From positions 1-64,000 of the forward strand of contig NZ_LATM01000012.1 in the NCBI RefSeq assembly GCF_000972495.1: a stretch of DNA of 64,000 nt, in the 5' to 3' direction. Shown one piece after another: positions 34,566 through 43,001 of this stretch (position 1 is the stretch's first letter; each line of letters starts with the position of its first letter). The stretch comes from Hymenobacter terrenus (GTDB taxonomy: Bacteria; Bacteroidota; Bacteroidia; Cytophagales; Hymenobacteraceae). A program made the translations under genes and the position numbers. The notes beneath the pieces were generated by a model, which was not told where the DNA came from, made no database searches, and worked only from the letters and a program-made list of their open reading frames with translations.

Positions 34566-34979
34566 TCACGATTCGCGGATAATTACTGGCTGCTGTTGCA
34601 GCCATACGCAGGCCGAGGCAGTGTCGTCGAACGTGCCCACGCGGAGGTTATCAATTGCGTGTACAATGGCTTCCATGGCTTGGCGGGCCAGCAAGCTGCG
34701 GGGTAACACCCAGACAATGTATTGCAGACCGGCGTGGTACATTTCCTCCAACCACCATGCCCTCCAGGACGTGAGCTCCACCGCGTTTTGAGTAATACTG
34801 GAATCGTCGTTGAGCATTTTATGACAGAGCCACATCCGCAGGCTGTCGAGCATCAGTATCCGGACTGCCTGCGAGGAATCCTGGCTATGCTCGCCCCTCC
34901 AGTCCACGTATAGCCATTTATTCTGCGCGTCGTGGCCGATGAATATTTCGGAGGAATCAATGATGACGTGCAACTGCAT
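34566..34979 (-). CDS. STAS/SpoIIAA-like small protein of unknown role
   Basis: 137 residues from MQLHVIIDSSEIFIGHDAQN; the upstream 38 codons are not family-like. Visible pieces are KWLYVDWRGEHSQDSSQ, then a helical WRAWWLEEMYHAGLQYIVWV and a C-terminal VGTFDDTASACVWLQQQ. The alternation of strands and helices and the length suggest a STAS-like fold, as in many uncharacterised Bacteroidota proteins. A decayed relative appears to lie at 41.4-41.9 kb. I do not recognise a specific function. Confidence 0.55.
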   Translation of the reverse strand: MQLHVIIDSSEIFIGHDAQNKWLYVDWRGEHSQDSSQAVRILMLDSLRMWLCHKMLNDDSSITQNAVELTSWRAWWLEEMYHAGLQYIVWVLPRSLLARQAMEAIVHAIDNLRVGTFDDTASACVWLQQQPVIIRES

Positions 34980-35173
34980 ACGGAGTTCAGGACGCCTTCG
35001 AAATAAGAAAGCATTTGAGCCGCCCAATTTAGGAGATAAGTTGCTTAAATGTGAAGCTTTCCTAATCGCGGCGTACGCGACGCTGGTCATCACTAGCTTT
35101 GTCGTTATGCCTGACAGCCAGAAATCTGGTTCGCCAGCAATTAGCCACTCACTTTTTCATTTTTAGCGTCCTC

Positions 35174-35968
35174 ATGTTTCGAAAATGTATTGCCCTGCTG
35201 GCTTTATTATGCGCGCCGTTCAGCCTGCTGGCCTGGGGCGTTGTAGGCCACCGGGCCGTGGCTCGCATCGCCGAGAATCACCTCACGTCCTCAGCTAAGC
35301 GCGAGGTGGCACGCCTCCTCGGCTCCGAAACTATGCCGCTGGTGAGCACCTGGCCCGATGAGATTCGCTCGGACCCGCAGTACAGCAATACGGGGCCCTG
35401 GCACTACCTCAACGTGGCTACTGGCCTCGACTTCCCGGCTTTTGTGGCCCAGCTGAATGCCGCGCCGGCCACGTCGCCCGCCAACGCCTACACCGCCTTG
35501 CAACAGGTACGCAAGGACTTGAAAGACCTTCAGAAAACGGCAGCCGAAAAGCTGTTCGCGCTGAAGTTCCTCATTCACCTCGTTGGCGATGTGCACCAAC
35601 CCTTGCACCTGGGCCACGCCGACGACCGCGGCGGCAACAGCATTACGGTAAGCTGGCGCGGACACGACACCAACCTGCACAGCATTTGGGATGGTGATTT
35701 GGTCGAATATCCCGGATTCACCTACTCAGAAATGGCAATAGCATACGACCACGCCACTCCCGCCCAAATTAAGCAGTGGCAGAAAGACGACATGGCCGCC
35801 TGGCTGTTCGAATCCTACCAGCTCTGCACGCCAGCTTACGCCTCCGCCGCTGCTAATCCTAAATTCGATTACCATTTCTACCCTACTTTCGGCCCTCAAG
35901 TGGAGCAGCAGATTTTGAAAGCCGGCATCCGGCTAGCAGGCGTGCTGAATGAGGTATTCGGCAAGTAA
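35174..35968 (+). CDS. secreted S1/P1-type nuclease
   Basis: 264 residues from MFRKCIALLALLCAPFSLLA, a signal peptide cleaved before Trp21. In this family the new N-terminal Trp is itself a zinc ligand, and W21-GVVGH fits exactly. Other trinuclear-zinc residues are visible: H26, D62 in STWPDE, H77 in PWHYLN, then FLIHLVGDVHQPLHLGHADD and HDTNLHSIWDGDLVE. It would degrade single-stranded DNA and RNA and remove 3' phosphates outside the inner membrane. Length is normal. It ends at a shared terminator. Confidence 0.92.
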   Translation: MFRKCIALLALLCAPFSLLAWGVVGHRAVARIAENHLTSSAKREVARLLGSETMPLVSTWPDEIRSDPQYSNTGPWHYLNVATGLDFPAFVAQLNAAPATSPANAYTALQQVRKDLKDLQKTAAEKLFALKFLIHLVGDVHQPLHLGHADDRGGNSITVSWRGHDTNLHSIWDGDLVEYPGFTYSEMAIAYDHATPAQIKQWQKDDMAAWLFESYQLCTPAYASAAANPKFDYHFYPTFGPQVEQQILKAGIRLAGVLNEVFGK

Positions 35969-36008
35969 TAGCTCATTCAAAGCTTAGTTGAACTGCTACA
36001 ATAACGAG

Positions 36009-36038
36009 GAGCCGGACCGCCTTGTGGCAGTCCGGCTC
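36009..36038. terminator. bidirectional terminator
   Basis: Stem gagccggac (36009-36017) with gtccggctc (36030-36038), loop 12. It is followed by TTTGTGG on the plus strand. It lies between the convergent S1/P1 nuclease and GlcG-like genes. Confidence 0.75.
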
Positions 36039-36065
36039 TTTGTGGCTTTGGCCAGACCTAGCTGG

Positions 36066-36473
36066 TTATTTCCCGGCGATGGCCTGAAGACCGGCCTCGG
36101 CTACGGCGTGGTCATCTTCCACGGTGCTGCCCGAGACTCCAATGGCGCCGATGATTTTGCCGCTGCCATCGGCGATGGGGAGGCCGCCGGGGAAGGTGAT
36201 AAGGCCGCCGTTGGAATGCTCAATGTTGTAGAGCGGGCCACCGGGCTGCGAGGCTTTGCCCAAGTCGCCGGTAGGCATATCGAAGAAGCGGGCCGTTTTG
36301 GCTTTGCGAATCGAAATGTCAAGCGAGCCGAGCCAAGCATCATCCATGCGGGCGAAAGCGACCAAATTGGCCCCGGCATCCACTACGGCGATGTTCATTT
36401 TCACGCCCATGTCGAGGGCTTTCTGGTGGGCGGCTTGCACAGCCGCTTGGGCTTGCTGGAGATTAATGCTCAT
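36066..36473 (-). CDS. GlcG/HbpS-family protein
   Basis: 135 residues of the heme-degrading/heme-binding HbpS-like (GlcG, DUF336) family: SINLQQAQAAVQAAHQKALD, VAVVDAGANLVAFARMDDAW (in the gene IAVVDAGAN...), and the C-terminal GAIGVSGSTVEDDHAVAEAG. The family includes extracellular heme sensors, GlcG of the glycolate operon and cobalamin-linked proteins, so function cannot be fixed. No signal peptide is visible, which favours a cytoplasmic protein. Single gene with its own terminator. Confidence 0.88.
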   Translation of the reverse strand: MSINLQQAQAAVQAAHQKALDMGVKMNIAVVDAGANLVAFARMDDAWLGSLDISIRKAKTARFFDMPTGDLGKASQPGGPLYNIEHSNGGLITFPGGLPIADGSGKIIGAIGVSGSTVEDDHAVAEAGLQAIAGK

Positions 36474-36725
36474 AAAGGGTGTTAGGGGTTGGTAGGATGT
36501 TGGGAAACTGTTCGGCTAACCAGTCTAGAGGGGTATTGTTGGCTAGCGCTCCCAAATTGGCCTACTTAATACCGCTTTCACCTGCGTGGCGCCGCATAGC
36601 TGAATTAAGTGGTTTCTGCTCGCTAATGCCGAGCCACGTACAAGGCCAGTATGATTCCGATAATGGGTAGTACTTTCGCTGACCAAACCTTATTTCCACT
36701 TTACTTCTACTCAGCTCTTCTGAAG

Positions 36726-38390
36726 ATGAAACATTCCTTACACTTCACCTTTCTTCTACTTTTTACATCGCTTTATCTACTGACCCGCCCCGTCCAGGCG
36801 CAGGTTCCCGCCTTCGACTGGGCTGATGGCGGAAACGCGCCGACCACCTATCAGGAGCAGGCTCAAGCCCGAGGCGTGACGACCGATGCGGAGGGGAACA
36901 CCTACGTGACGGGCACTTTCCGGGATAATCTTACTTTAGGCAGTACTACGCTCACGGCCGTAAGTGACTACGACGTCTACGTGGCCTCGCTCGATGCCGC
37001 CGGCCACTACCGCTGGGCTGTGCAAGCCGGTGGCAACGATGTAGACATTAGCAACGACATAGCCCTCGACGCCAGCGGGAACGTCTACGTGACTGGATAC
37101 TTTGAAAGCAGCTCAGCCCAATTTGGTCAACTGGCCTTGCCCAACACTAGCTACGGCGCCAGCCTTTTCGTGGCCAAGCTGACCTCCAATGGCACGTGGC
37201 TACAGGCTTCGGTAGCCGGCGGCCCCAACGATACCTTCACGGTTAGTACTGCGCTGGCTGTAGACGGTGCTGGCAATGTATGCGTCACGGGCGGCTTTCG
37301 CGGCGCAATTGCCTTTGGAAATCAAACAATAACTTCCTACGGTGGCTACAATGGTTTCGTAGCCAGGCTCGACCCAACCGGCACCTGGCAGTGGGCCATA
37401 GTGGGTGGCAGCGAGGCTTATGACTTCGGCTACGGCATTACGATGGATGGCAGCAGCAACGCCTACGTCATCGGCTCTTTTACTGGACAAAGGGCTAGGT
37501 TCGGTTCCACTACCTTGATCAATGCCGGCTTTAGTGGTACCGATGACATTTTCGTGGCCAAAGTCGATGCGGCCGGAGGTTGGCAGTGGGCCGTACGAAG
37601 CGGCGGCGGCGCCTCTGAGGCAGGGCAAGGCATTGTCGTAGACCAAGTGGGCAACACTTATATCACTGGCAATACGGCCGGTACGAGAGCTAGTTTCGGT
37701 CCCATTACGCTCACAAAAAAAGACTCCAGTTCCGACTTGTTCGTGGCCAAGCTTGATGCCGGTGGCCGCTGGCAGTGGGTCAGTACGGGCGGTAGCACGG
37801 GCATCGATTCCGGAACGGGTATAGCACTTGATGCAACAGGCTACCTACTGGTTACGGGTGCCATTACTGGCCCCACGGCCACCTTTGGTCAGCTACCAAT
37901 GCTGGCCTCTGTCGGTGGCACCGATATGGTAGTTGCCCAGCTCGATGGCAATGGCAGCTGGCAATGGGCCGTGGCCGGCGGCGGGCCGGGCGATGACTAT
38001 GCAGCAGATATTGCCTCAACCACCAACGGCAGCGCGCGCATAGCCGGCTCGTTTGAAGGCCCTAGCTGCACCTTCGGCTCAACAAAGATGACGGGTGGCG
38101 CAAAATATTACGATTATTTCGCCGACCGTAGCTTTGTGGCCAGCGTGAGCGACCTGACTCAGCACGCCACCGATGGCCTAACTCTGTGGCCTAACCCCAG
38201 CGCGGGCACCGTGTGGGCAACCGGCTTGGAGCCCGGCCAACTCGTGCAGGTATTCGACGCCGTGGGACGGCTGGTAACCTCCAATGCGCGGCCAGCTTAC
38301 GAGGCATCAGGCTTAATTTTGCCTTCCCTATCGGCGGGCATCTACTTGGTGCGTTGCGGAACGCAGACGCGGCGGCTAATCATCAAGTAA
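36726..38390 (+). CDS. secreted SBBP-repeat beta-propeller protein with T9SS tail
   Basis: 554 residues from MKHSLHFTFLLLFTSLYLLT, a signal peptide ending near VQAQ. It contains about seven repeats of the SBBP type, each with a strand such as GNTYVTGTFRDNLTLGSTTL or GNVYVTGYF followed by VAKLDAAGGWQWAV. These are expected to form a beta-propeller. The last about 75 residues (LTLWPNPSAGTVWATGLEPG to RRLIIK) are a type A type IX sorting domain. Probably a surface or secreted binding protein. No enzyme motif is visible. It ends 3 bases before the convergent amidase. Confidence 0.85.
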   Translation: MKHSLHFTFLLLFTSLYLLTRPVQAQVPAFDWADGGNAPTTYQEQAQARGVTTDAEGNTYVTGTFRDNLTLGSTTLTAVSDYDVYVASLDAAGHYRWAVQAGGNDVDISNDIALDASGNVYVTGYFESSSAQFGQLALPNTSYGASLFVAKLTSNGTWLQASVAGGPNDTFTVSTALAVDGAGNVCVTGGFRGAIAFGNQTITSYGGYNGFVARLDPTGTWQWAIVGGSEAYDFGYGITMDGSSNAYVIGSFTGQRARFGSTTLINAGFSGTDDIFVAKVDAAGGWQWAVRSGGGASEAGQGIVVDQVGNTYITGNTAGTRASFGPITLTKKDSSSDLFVAKLDAGGRWQWVSTGGSTGIDSGTGIALDATGYLLVTGAITGPTATFGQLPMLASVGGTDMVVAQLDGNGSWQWAVAGGGPGDDYAADIASTTNGSARIAGSFEGPSCTFGSTKMTGGAKYYDYFADRSFVASVSDLTQHATDGLTLWPNPSAGTVWATGLEPGQLVQVFDAVGRLVTSNARPAYEASGLILPSLSAGIYLVRCGTQTRRLIIK

Positions 38391-38393
38391 CCC

Positions 38394-39890
38394 CTACCCT
38401 GCCAGCACCGGCCGCTTGGCAAACCACGGCTGCGCCTGCTCCAACTGCCCGGCCAGCCGAAGCAGCACGTCCTCGGCCCCAAGGGGAGCAATGAATTGCA
38501 CCCCGCAGGGCAGGCCATCGGCGGTCCAGTGCAGGGGCACCGACATGGCGGGCTGACCCGTAAGGTTGGCTATCTGGGTATAGGGTGTCTTTTCCAGGCT
38601 TTGCTCAGCCAGCTTTTCTACAATACCGGAGCGGCGAATGAGGCCGCCGAGGCCAAAAGTATTCACCAGTTTGAGTAGTCGCTGCTCGGCCGGTTTGGGC
38701 TGAAGCTCACCAATGCGCACGGGCGGCGTGGCCAGCGTGGGCGTCAGGAGCAGGTCGTAGGTCTGATGGAAGCGGCCCATGCGGCGGGCGCTATCATTCC
38801 AGGTGTGGCGGGCGGCAGCAAAGTCGGCGGCGGTATAAGTGCGCCCCAGCAAGCCAAGCAGCCAAGTGGTAGGCTCCACGTCGGCGGGCCGGGCGGGGCG
38901 CCCTAGCACCTTAGCCAAGGCCGCAATGCTAGCCCCGGTTTCGCCAAAATACAGCATCAGGAAGGCCTTGGACACGGCTTGGCCATCAAAAGGCAGCGGC
39001 ACTTCTTCTACGTCGTGCCCCAGGCTTTCGAGCAGCTTGGCTGCGTCGCGCACGGCAGTGGCGCACTCCGGGTGCAGCGGCCGACCCAACGGATGCCCCA
39101 GGCTAAATGCAATGCGCAAGGGGCTGGGCCCGCGGCTCACTTCCTCCAGGTACGGCCGCGTGGGGTTCGGCAAGAAATACGGCGCACCCACGTCGGCCCC
39201 TTGAGTGGCGTCGAGCATGGCGGCGCTGTCACGCACCGAGCGGCTCACCACGTGCTCTACGGCCGCGCCCTGCCACTTTTCACCTTGTTCGGGGCCGGTA
39301 GGTACCCGGCCCCGGCTGGGTTTCAGCCCAAACAGCCCGCAACACGCCGCCGGAATCCGAATCGAGCCGCCCCCATCGCCAGCTCCGGCCAGTGGCACGA
39401 TGCCTGCCGCTACTGCCGCTGCCGCCCCGCCACTGGAGCCGCCAGGCGTGTGGCCCGTATTCCAGGGGTTGCGCGCGGGTCCAAACAAAGCCGGCTCGGT
39501 CACCCCCATCAGGGCAAACTCGGGGGTATTGGTTTTGCCTATGATATTGAGGCCTGCCACCTGCCAGCGGCGCACCAGTTCGGCATCTTCCGTGGGCACA
39601 AAGGCTTGCAGCGCCCGGCTGCCCGAGGTGTGAGGCACCCCGGCATAGTGCGCTCCAAAATCCTTCAATAAAAACGGCACGCCGCCCAACGAGCTAGCTG
39701 GCAGACCTACCTCAGCTCGCTGCTGCGCTAGCTGATACAATGGGTGCACCACGGCGTTGATTAGCGGGTTGACAACTTCGGCACGGGCAATGGCAGCGTT
39801 GCACAAATCGATGGCGGTAAGCTGGCCACTGCGCACAAGGGCGGCCATTGCTAGCGCATCGAGCTGATCGTATTCAGAAGGAGAAATCAT
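38394..39890 (-). CDS. amidase, amidase-signature family
   Basis: 498 residues. The Ser-cisSer-Lys triad is K76 (FLLKDFG), S152 (PGGSSGG) and S176 (GDGGGSIRIP), with the spacing of the family. The N-terminal helical part (LDALAMAALVRSGQLTAIDL) and C-terminal substrate region are complete. It hydrolyses an amide bond; the range in the family runs from small amides to 6-aminohexanoate dimers, so the substrate is unknown. It is not adjacent to gatB or gatC, which argues against the tRNA-dependent GatA role. No signal peptide. Confidence 0.9.
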   Translation of the reverse strand: MISPSEYDQLDALAMAALVRSGQLTAIDLCNAAIARAEVVNPLINAVVHPLYQLAQQRAEVGLPASSLGGVPFLLKDFGAHYAGVPHTSGSRALQAFVPTEDAELVRRWQVAGLNIIGKTNTPEFALMGVTEPALFGPARNPWNTGHTPGGSSGGAAAAVAAGIVPLAGAGDGGGSIRIPAACCGLFGLKPSRGRVPTGPEQGEKWQGAAVEHVVSRSVRDSAAMLDATQGADVGAPYFLPNPTRPYLEEVSRGPSPLRIAFSLGHPLGRPLHPECATAVRDAAKLLESLGHDVEEVPLPFDGQAVSKAFLMLYFGETGASIAALAKVLGRPARPADVEPTTWLLGLLGRTYTAADFAAARHTWNDSARRMGRFHQTYDLLLTPTLATPPVRIGELQPKPAEQRLLKLVNTFGLGGLIRRSGIVEKLAEQSLEKTPYTQIANLTGQPAMSVPLHWTADGLPCGVQFIAPLGAEDVLLRLAGQLEQAQPWFAKRPVLAG

Positions 39891-40202
39891 ATGCTAAATG
39901 TAGCACGGATGGCACGAGTAGTACGGCACTTTGCTCCCGCCAATACGATGCTGATAAATAAAATAATTTGACCCACTCTTAACTAGATATGTTCACGGAA
40001 CGCGACTTTAAATCACAATAAGCCAATGCTTGATTTATAGGGCTTAATGAAAGTCTAGCCTTAGTTATCCAATGATTACCCAACCATCAATTGACTATGC
40101 ATTATGTACAGATGAGGTGCTTATTCAATTTAATTATTCGAAGCAGAATCATCACAACTATTATCTTTATGGTATATCAAGCTTTGCCTAGCACAAATTA
40201 TA
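39891..40202. other. gene-free AT-rich stretch before the VOC gene
   Basis: 312 bases clearly richer in A and T than the surroundings, without a convincing ORF. A TTTG followed after 17 bases by TATGTTC (about 39969-39996) is a weak promoter candidate for the VOC gene. Nothing else is seen. Confidence 0.4.
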
Positions 40203-40559
40203 ATGATTACACCTGTTTTTACAGTTCTAGATTATCAAAAAGCCCGTGAATTTTATATTGATTGGCTAGGATTTCACCTGGATTGGGTAGAACAGCTTAA
40301 GAATGGGACGCTCTATATGCAGGTATCGCGTGGCGACGTAGTCCTACACCTGACCGACAATCATAAGAGCGGTTTTCCAGGCTCCAGGGTACGCGCCAAT
40401 ATCAATGGCTTAGTCGCCTATCATCACATCCTGCTCAAAAAAGACTATCCATTTACGCGCCCCGGACTGGTGAAGGCCAATTGGAGCGAGAAAGTGATGG
40501 AGGCAGAAGTGATTGACCCATTCGGCAACCGAATCATCTTCCAAGAAGCCTGCGCCTAA
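40203..40559 (+). CDS. VOC superfamily protein (glyoxalase/bleomycin-resistance type)
   Basis: 118 residues with a duplicated beta-alpha-beta-beta-beta vicinal-oxygen-chelate fold: MITPVFTVLDYQKAREFYID, LGFHLDWVEQLKNGTLYMQV, and the C-terminal MEAEVIDPFGNRIIFQE. It is closest in form to bleomycin-binding proteins, which sequester the drug as dimers, but the group also includes enzymes, so resistance is only a possibility. It lies in an AT-richer patch with no coupled genes, suggesting it is an accessory acquisition. Confidence 0.82.
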   Translation: MITPVFTVLDYQKAREFYIDWLGFHLDWVEQLKNGTLYMQVSRGDVVLHLTDNHKSGFPGSRVRANINGLVAYHHILLKKDYPFTRPGLVKANWSEKVMEAEVIDPFGNRIIFQEACA

Positions 40560-40953
40560 GAGTATAGAGCAAGCCATTACTAGAAGTCAAGCAACCCACC
40601 GAAGCAGGCCAACTGCTGGCGCGAAACCCTCTACTTCGGGGTTATCACGAATGAGTTGGCACCACCGCTGCGAACCATGGTACCTCATCAAAATCCAAAT
40701 CGACAAATAATCTTCGATGGTTTTTGGGCTATTCATACGGTTTCAAGCGCCGTAGCTGAATAGATAAGTCCAAGAAATGAAACCAAATATAAATTGCGCC
40801 AGTTAGCTACAACGATTTCGGTTTGCATTATAATGTCAAATCGGGAAACCTTTGTGTAGTACCTTTCGTGTTGGATGCACTTTGCGGTTTGGGCTGGATG
40901 TTTTCGCCGCCTTACAGTGCTTTTCATTGTTTTCAACTTTCTCTCACGATAAT
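40560..40953. other. gene-free stretch with promoter
   Basis: 394 bases. I see no family-like ORF on either strand. The short frames at 40513-40710 and 40733-40936 lack any recognisable motif. The only clear signal is the promoter-like pair at 40822-40854 for the next gene. Confidence 0.45.
40822..40854 (+). promoter_or_regulatory. promoter candidate for the carboxypeptidase-regulatory-like gene
   Basis: TTTG (40822-40825), 21 bases, AACCTTTG (40847-40854): one mismatch to TAnnTTTG. A leader of about 95 bases would result. Confidence 0.55.
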
Positions 40954-41430
40954 ATGCGCCTACTTCTTCTCGCCGCGGCGTTTGCTGCTGTGTGTGGCGC
41001 CCGGCCTGCCGCCGCGCAATCTGCCACTTCTCCGGCTCCTACTGCCAATAATTCTCAGGAGCGCATTGCGCTTTCGGCGCGGCCCGAAAGCGAAACGGCT
41101 GGCTCCATGCGCCTGGCTTGTGCCCCCCTTGTTGGGCGGGTTTTCGAGCCTAATGGCGGCCCATTGAAAGGCGCGACGGTACTCGTCAAAGGCACTCACC
41201 AAGTCTACGTTACCGATTCGGAAGGTAAATTCCTGCTCGCCGAAACCGTGTACCAGGGCCAGGTGCTGAATATTGATGCGGCCGGCTATAAAAGCCAAGA
41301 GGTAGCGTTGAACGACTGCACCCTGCCGCGCCTGGTGCTGGAACTTAACCCAACTGCACGCATCAAGCGCACGGGCAAACGGGCCGGTCAAGTCATCCGG
41401 CTAAACAACCGGAACACCAATATCAAGTAG
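40954..41430 (+). CDS. exported protein with carboxypeptidase-regulatory-like domain
   Basis: 158 residues from MRLLLLAAAFAAVCGARPAA, a signal peptide ending near AAAQS. A polar linker leads to one CarboxypepD_reg-like beta-sandwich (about residues 65-135): LVGRVFEPNGGPLKGATVLV, VTDSEGKFLLAE, IDAAGYKSQEVAL. This domain is the N-terminal unit of SusC/TonB-dependent receptors in Bacteroidota, but here it stands alone with a basic tail (RIKRTGKRAGQVIRLNNRN). It may be a free-standing periplasmic module or the remnant of a receptor. Its role is unknown. Confidence 0.75.
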   Translation: MRLLLLAAAFAAVCGARPAAAQSATSPAPTANNSQERIALSARPESETAGSMRLACAPLVGRVFEPNGGPLKGATVLVKGTHQVYVTDSEGKFLLAETVYQGQVLNIDAAGYKSQEVALNDCTLPRLVLELNPTARIKRTGKRAGQVIRLNNRNTNIK

Positions 41431-41435
41431 ATTTT

Positions 41436-41941
41436 TTATGCCTGACCATCGGCGGCTGGCTCCCGCGAGGCGCTCAGCCACTGCATAGCGGCCTGCTCTT
41501 CAGTGAAACGCTGCACGTGATAGTCACGGTCATCAAAGTAAGTGAGCGGGGGCACGGCCGCATCATTCTCTATTTCATACAAGTGCCTGGGCATGAACAG
41601 ATAGGCCAGTTACACGATTCCCCTCAGGCGCTCGGGTAACTGGGGCAGGAAGTGCTCTATCATCCACGGGGTGCTTTGCGGGGTAGCATGGTCACGCCGA
41701 CGGGTATCCACCAGCCAGAGGCTTCGGCCACCTCCAGCAGGCAGAAATAGCCGGCACACAGTTCCTCATCGGTGGGTTGGCGCAACCACCGCCCTACCAA
41801 TACTTGCAAGTCGGGGCGATATTGGTGCTGTAAATAATCGAGAGCGGGTAAATTTATATTGTATATGTATATTATATAAATAATCGGGTATAGCCGCGCC
41901 GTAGGCTTGGAAGATACAGAGTGAACAACAGAAAAAAGCAA
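41436..41941 (-). pseudogene. decayed STAS-like protein gene
   Basis: Reading leftward, one frame gives LPALDYLQHQYRPDLQVLVG, then RQPTDEELCAGYFCLLEVAE. After ASGWW the reading must move to another frame (LVDTRRRDHATPQSTPWMIE), which soon meets a TAA (RLRGIV-stop) and continues LAYLFMPRHLYEIENDAAVP to QRFTEEQAAMQWLSAS. One frameshift and one nonsense codon therefore break a protein of about 150 residues. Its pattern resembles the intact STAS-like gene at 34.6 kb in layout. The start codon cannot be fixed because the 5' part is AT-rich repeat-like DNA. Confidence 0.6.
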
Positions 41942-42156
41942 CTTTTTCGACTAAAATTCGCAAAGTCCAAGCTCCGAGTAATGTCAGCCAAATAGTCCGC
42001 CGCTTGCTCGGCTAATGGCTGCCCTGCAGTGGGTATCGTAGCTTTCCGGCCTGTTGCCAAGTCACGTCTTTTCTTCCGTTCATTCGCGCCAAATTGCGGT
42101 TATTTGCGCATAGCAATGCGCGCCATAGAAGAAGCCTAGCCAACGCGCTGCTTCCT

Positions 42157-42206
42157 GCCTGTTGAAAAAAGCCCCAGTTAATCAGGTGGGGCGTTTTTCA
42201 ACAGGC
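42157..42206. terminator. terminator-like inverted repeat
   Basis: gcctgttgaaaaaagcccc (42157-42175) and ggggcgtttttcaacaggc (42188-42206) are complementary with one mismatch. The GC core is flanked by A and T runs on both sides, so it could stop transcription in both directions. Confidence 0.65.
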
Positions 42207-42212
42207 AGCCCG

Positions 42213-42593
42213 CCCTCCAGGCCCTCTCCGACTACAACGAAGCACTCTCCTCAATCTGCGCAGCTCCTGCCTCTCCGACGTAGCCAGTGCTCTGCTCGCC
42301 GAGCTGCCCCGGCACCAGCCCGTGCTAAGCTACGTCTACAGTATCAACGAGGCCCGCACCTCAGAGCTACAACAGCTTGAAAACCGTTCCCCGTCAAACC
42401 CAAATTGCCGGCAAAACCGCTCGCACCAGCGTTTGCCGAGTGGCACCCTGTGCTCAAAGACCGGTTCATATACCTCATGCGCAAGTGCAAGCGCCGTAAC
42501 TCCGAGTTTTACGCCCAAATCATGGCCGCCGGCGCCGCACTAGACTGTCTCGGCAGAAGCACCATTAGCGAAAACTCCACGTCCACTGCGTAG
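42213..42593 (+). pseudogene. degenerate gene of unknown family
   Basis: Three consecutive frames join into one protein-like reading: ALQALSDYNEAL, then NLRSSCLSDVASALLAELPR with YVYSINEARTSELQQLENR, then FPVKPKLPAKPLAPAFAEWH with VLKDRFIYLMRKCKRRNSEF and a TAG at 42591. Each piece has coding-like composition and the joins need two frameshifts. No family is recognised. It probably marks a gene lost by decay next to other remnants in this interval. Confidence 0.4.
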
Positions 42594-43001
42594 CAACGGG
42601 TTGATTTAGCGCGTTCCGGCATCAGTGTACAGCAAGTCGTAGCGCGAACGCTGTAATTCGAGCTACGGAACCCAAACCGCGCCAGCTGCAATACATAACC
42701 CACGTTGCGGCCCACTGAACACCCTCACTGGGGCTGTCTTTCAATAGGTCGCAGCGTGGATTATGTATTGCCCACAACGTCGTCGTACTGGCTGGCACGG
42801 CTCAAACGCCACTGAATATTCAACCATTACAGATCAATCACTTACGACCTCTTTCAACGCAAACAGTTGCTAGGAAGTAAGCCCGGCACCATTGCAGTGG
42901 ACTCGCCGTAGCATTTTTGTCGTAACTAACATTCGATTGGATTAGTTACCTCAACAATGCTCCATAAGCTCCCTATGACGTACGACTTCTGCTTGCCCTC
43001 A
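42594..43001. other. gene-free stretch with an imperfect inverted repeat
   Basis: 408 bases. caatacataacccacgttgcg (about 42689-42709) is an imperfect complement of the stretch near 42750-42770 (gcgtggattatgtattg), which might be remnants of a small mobile element. No gene is seen before the GH43-discoidin gene. Confidence 0.45.
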
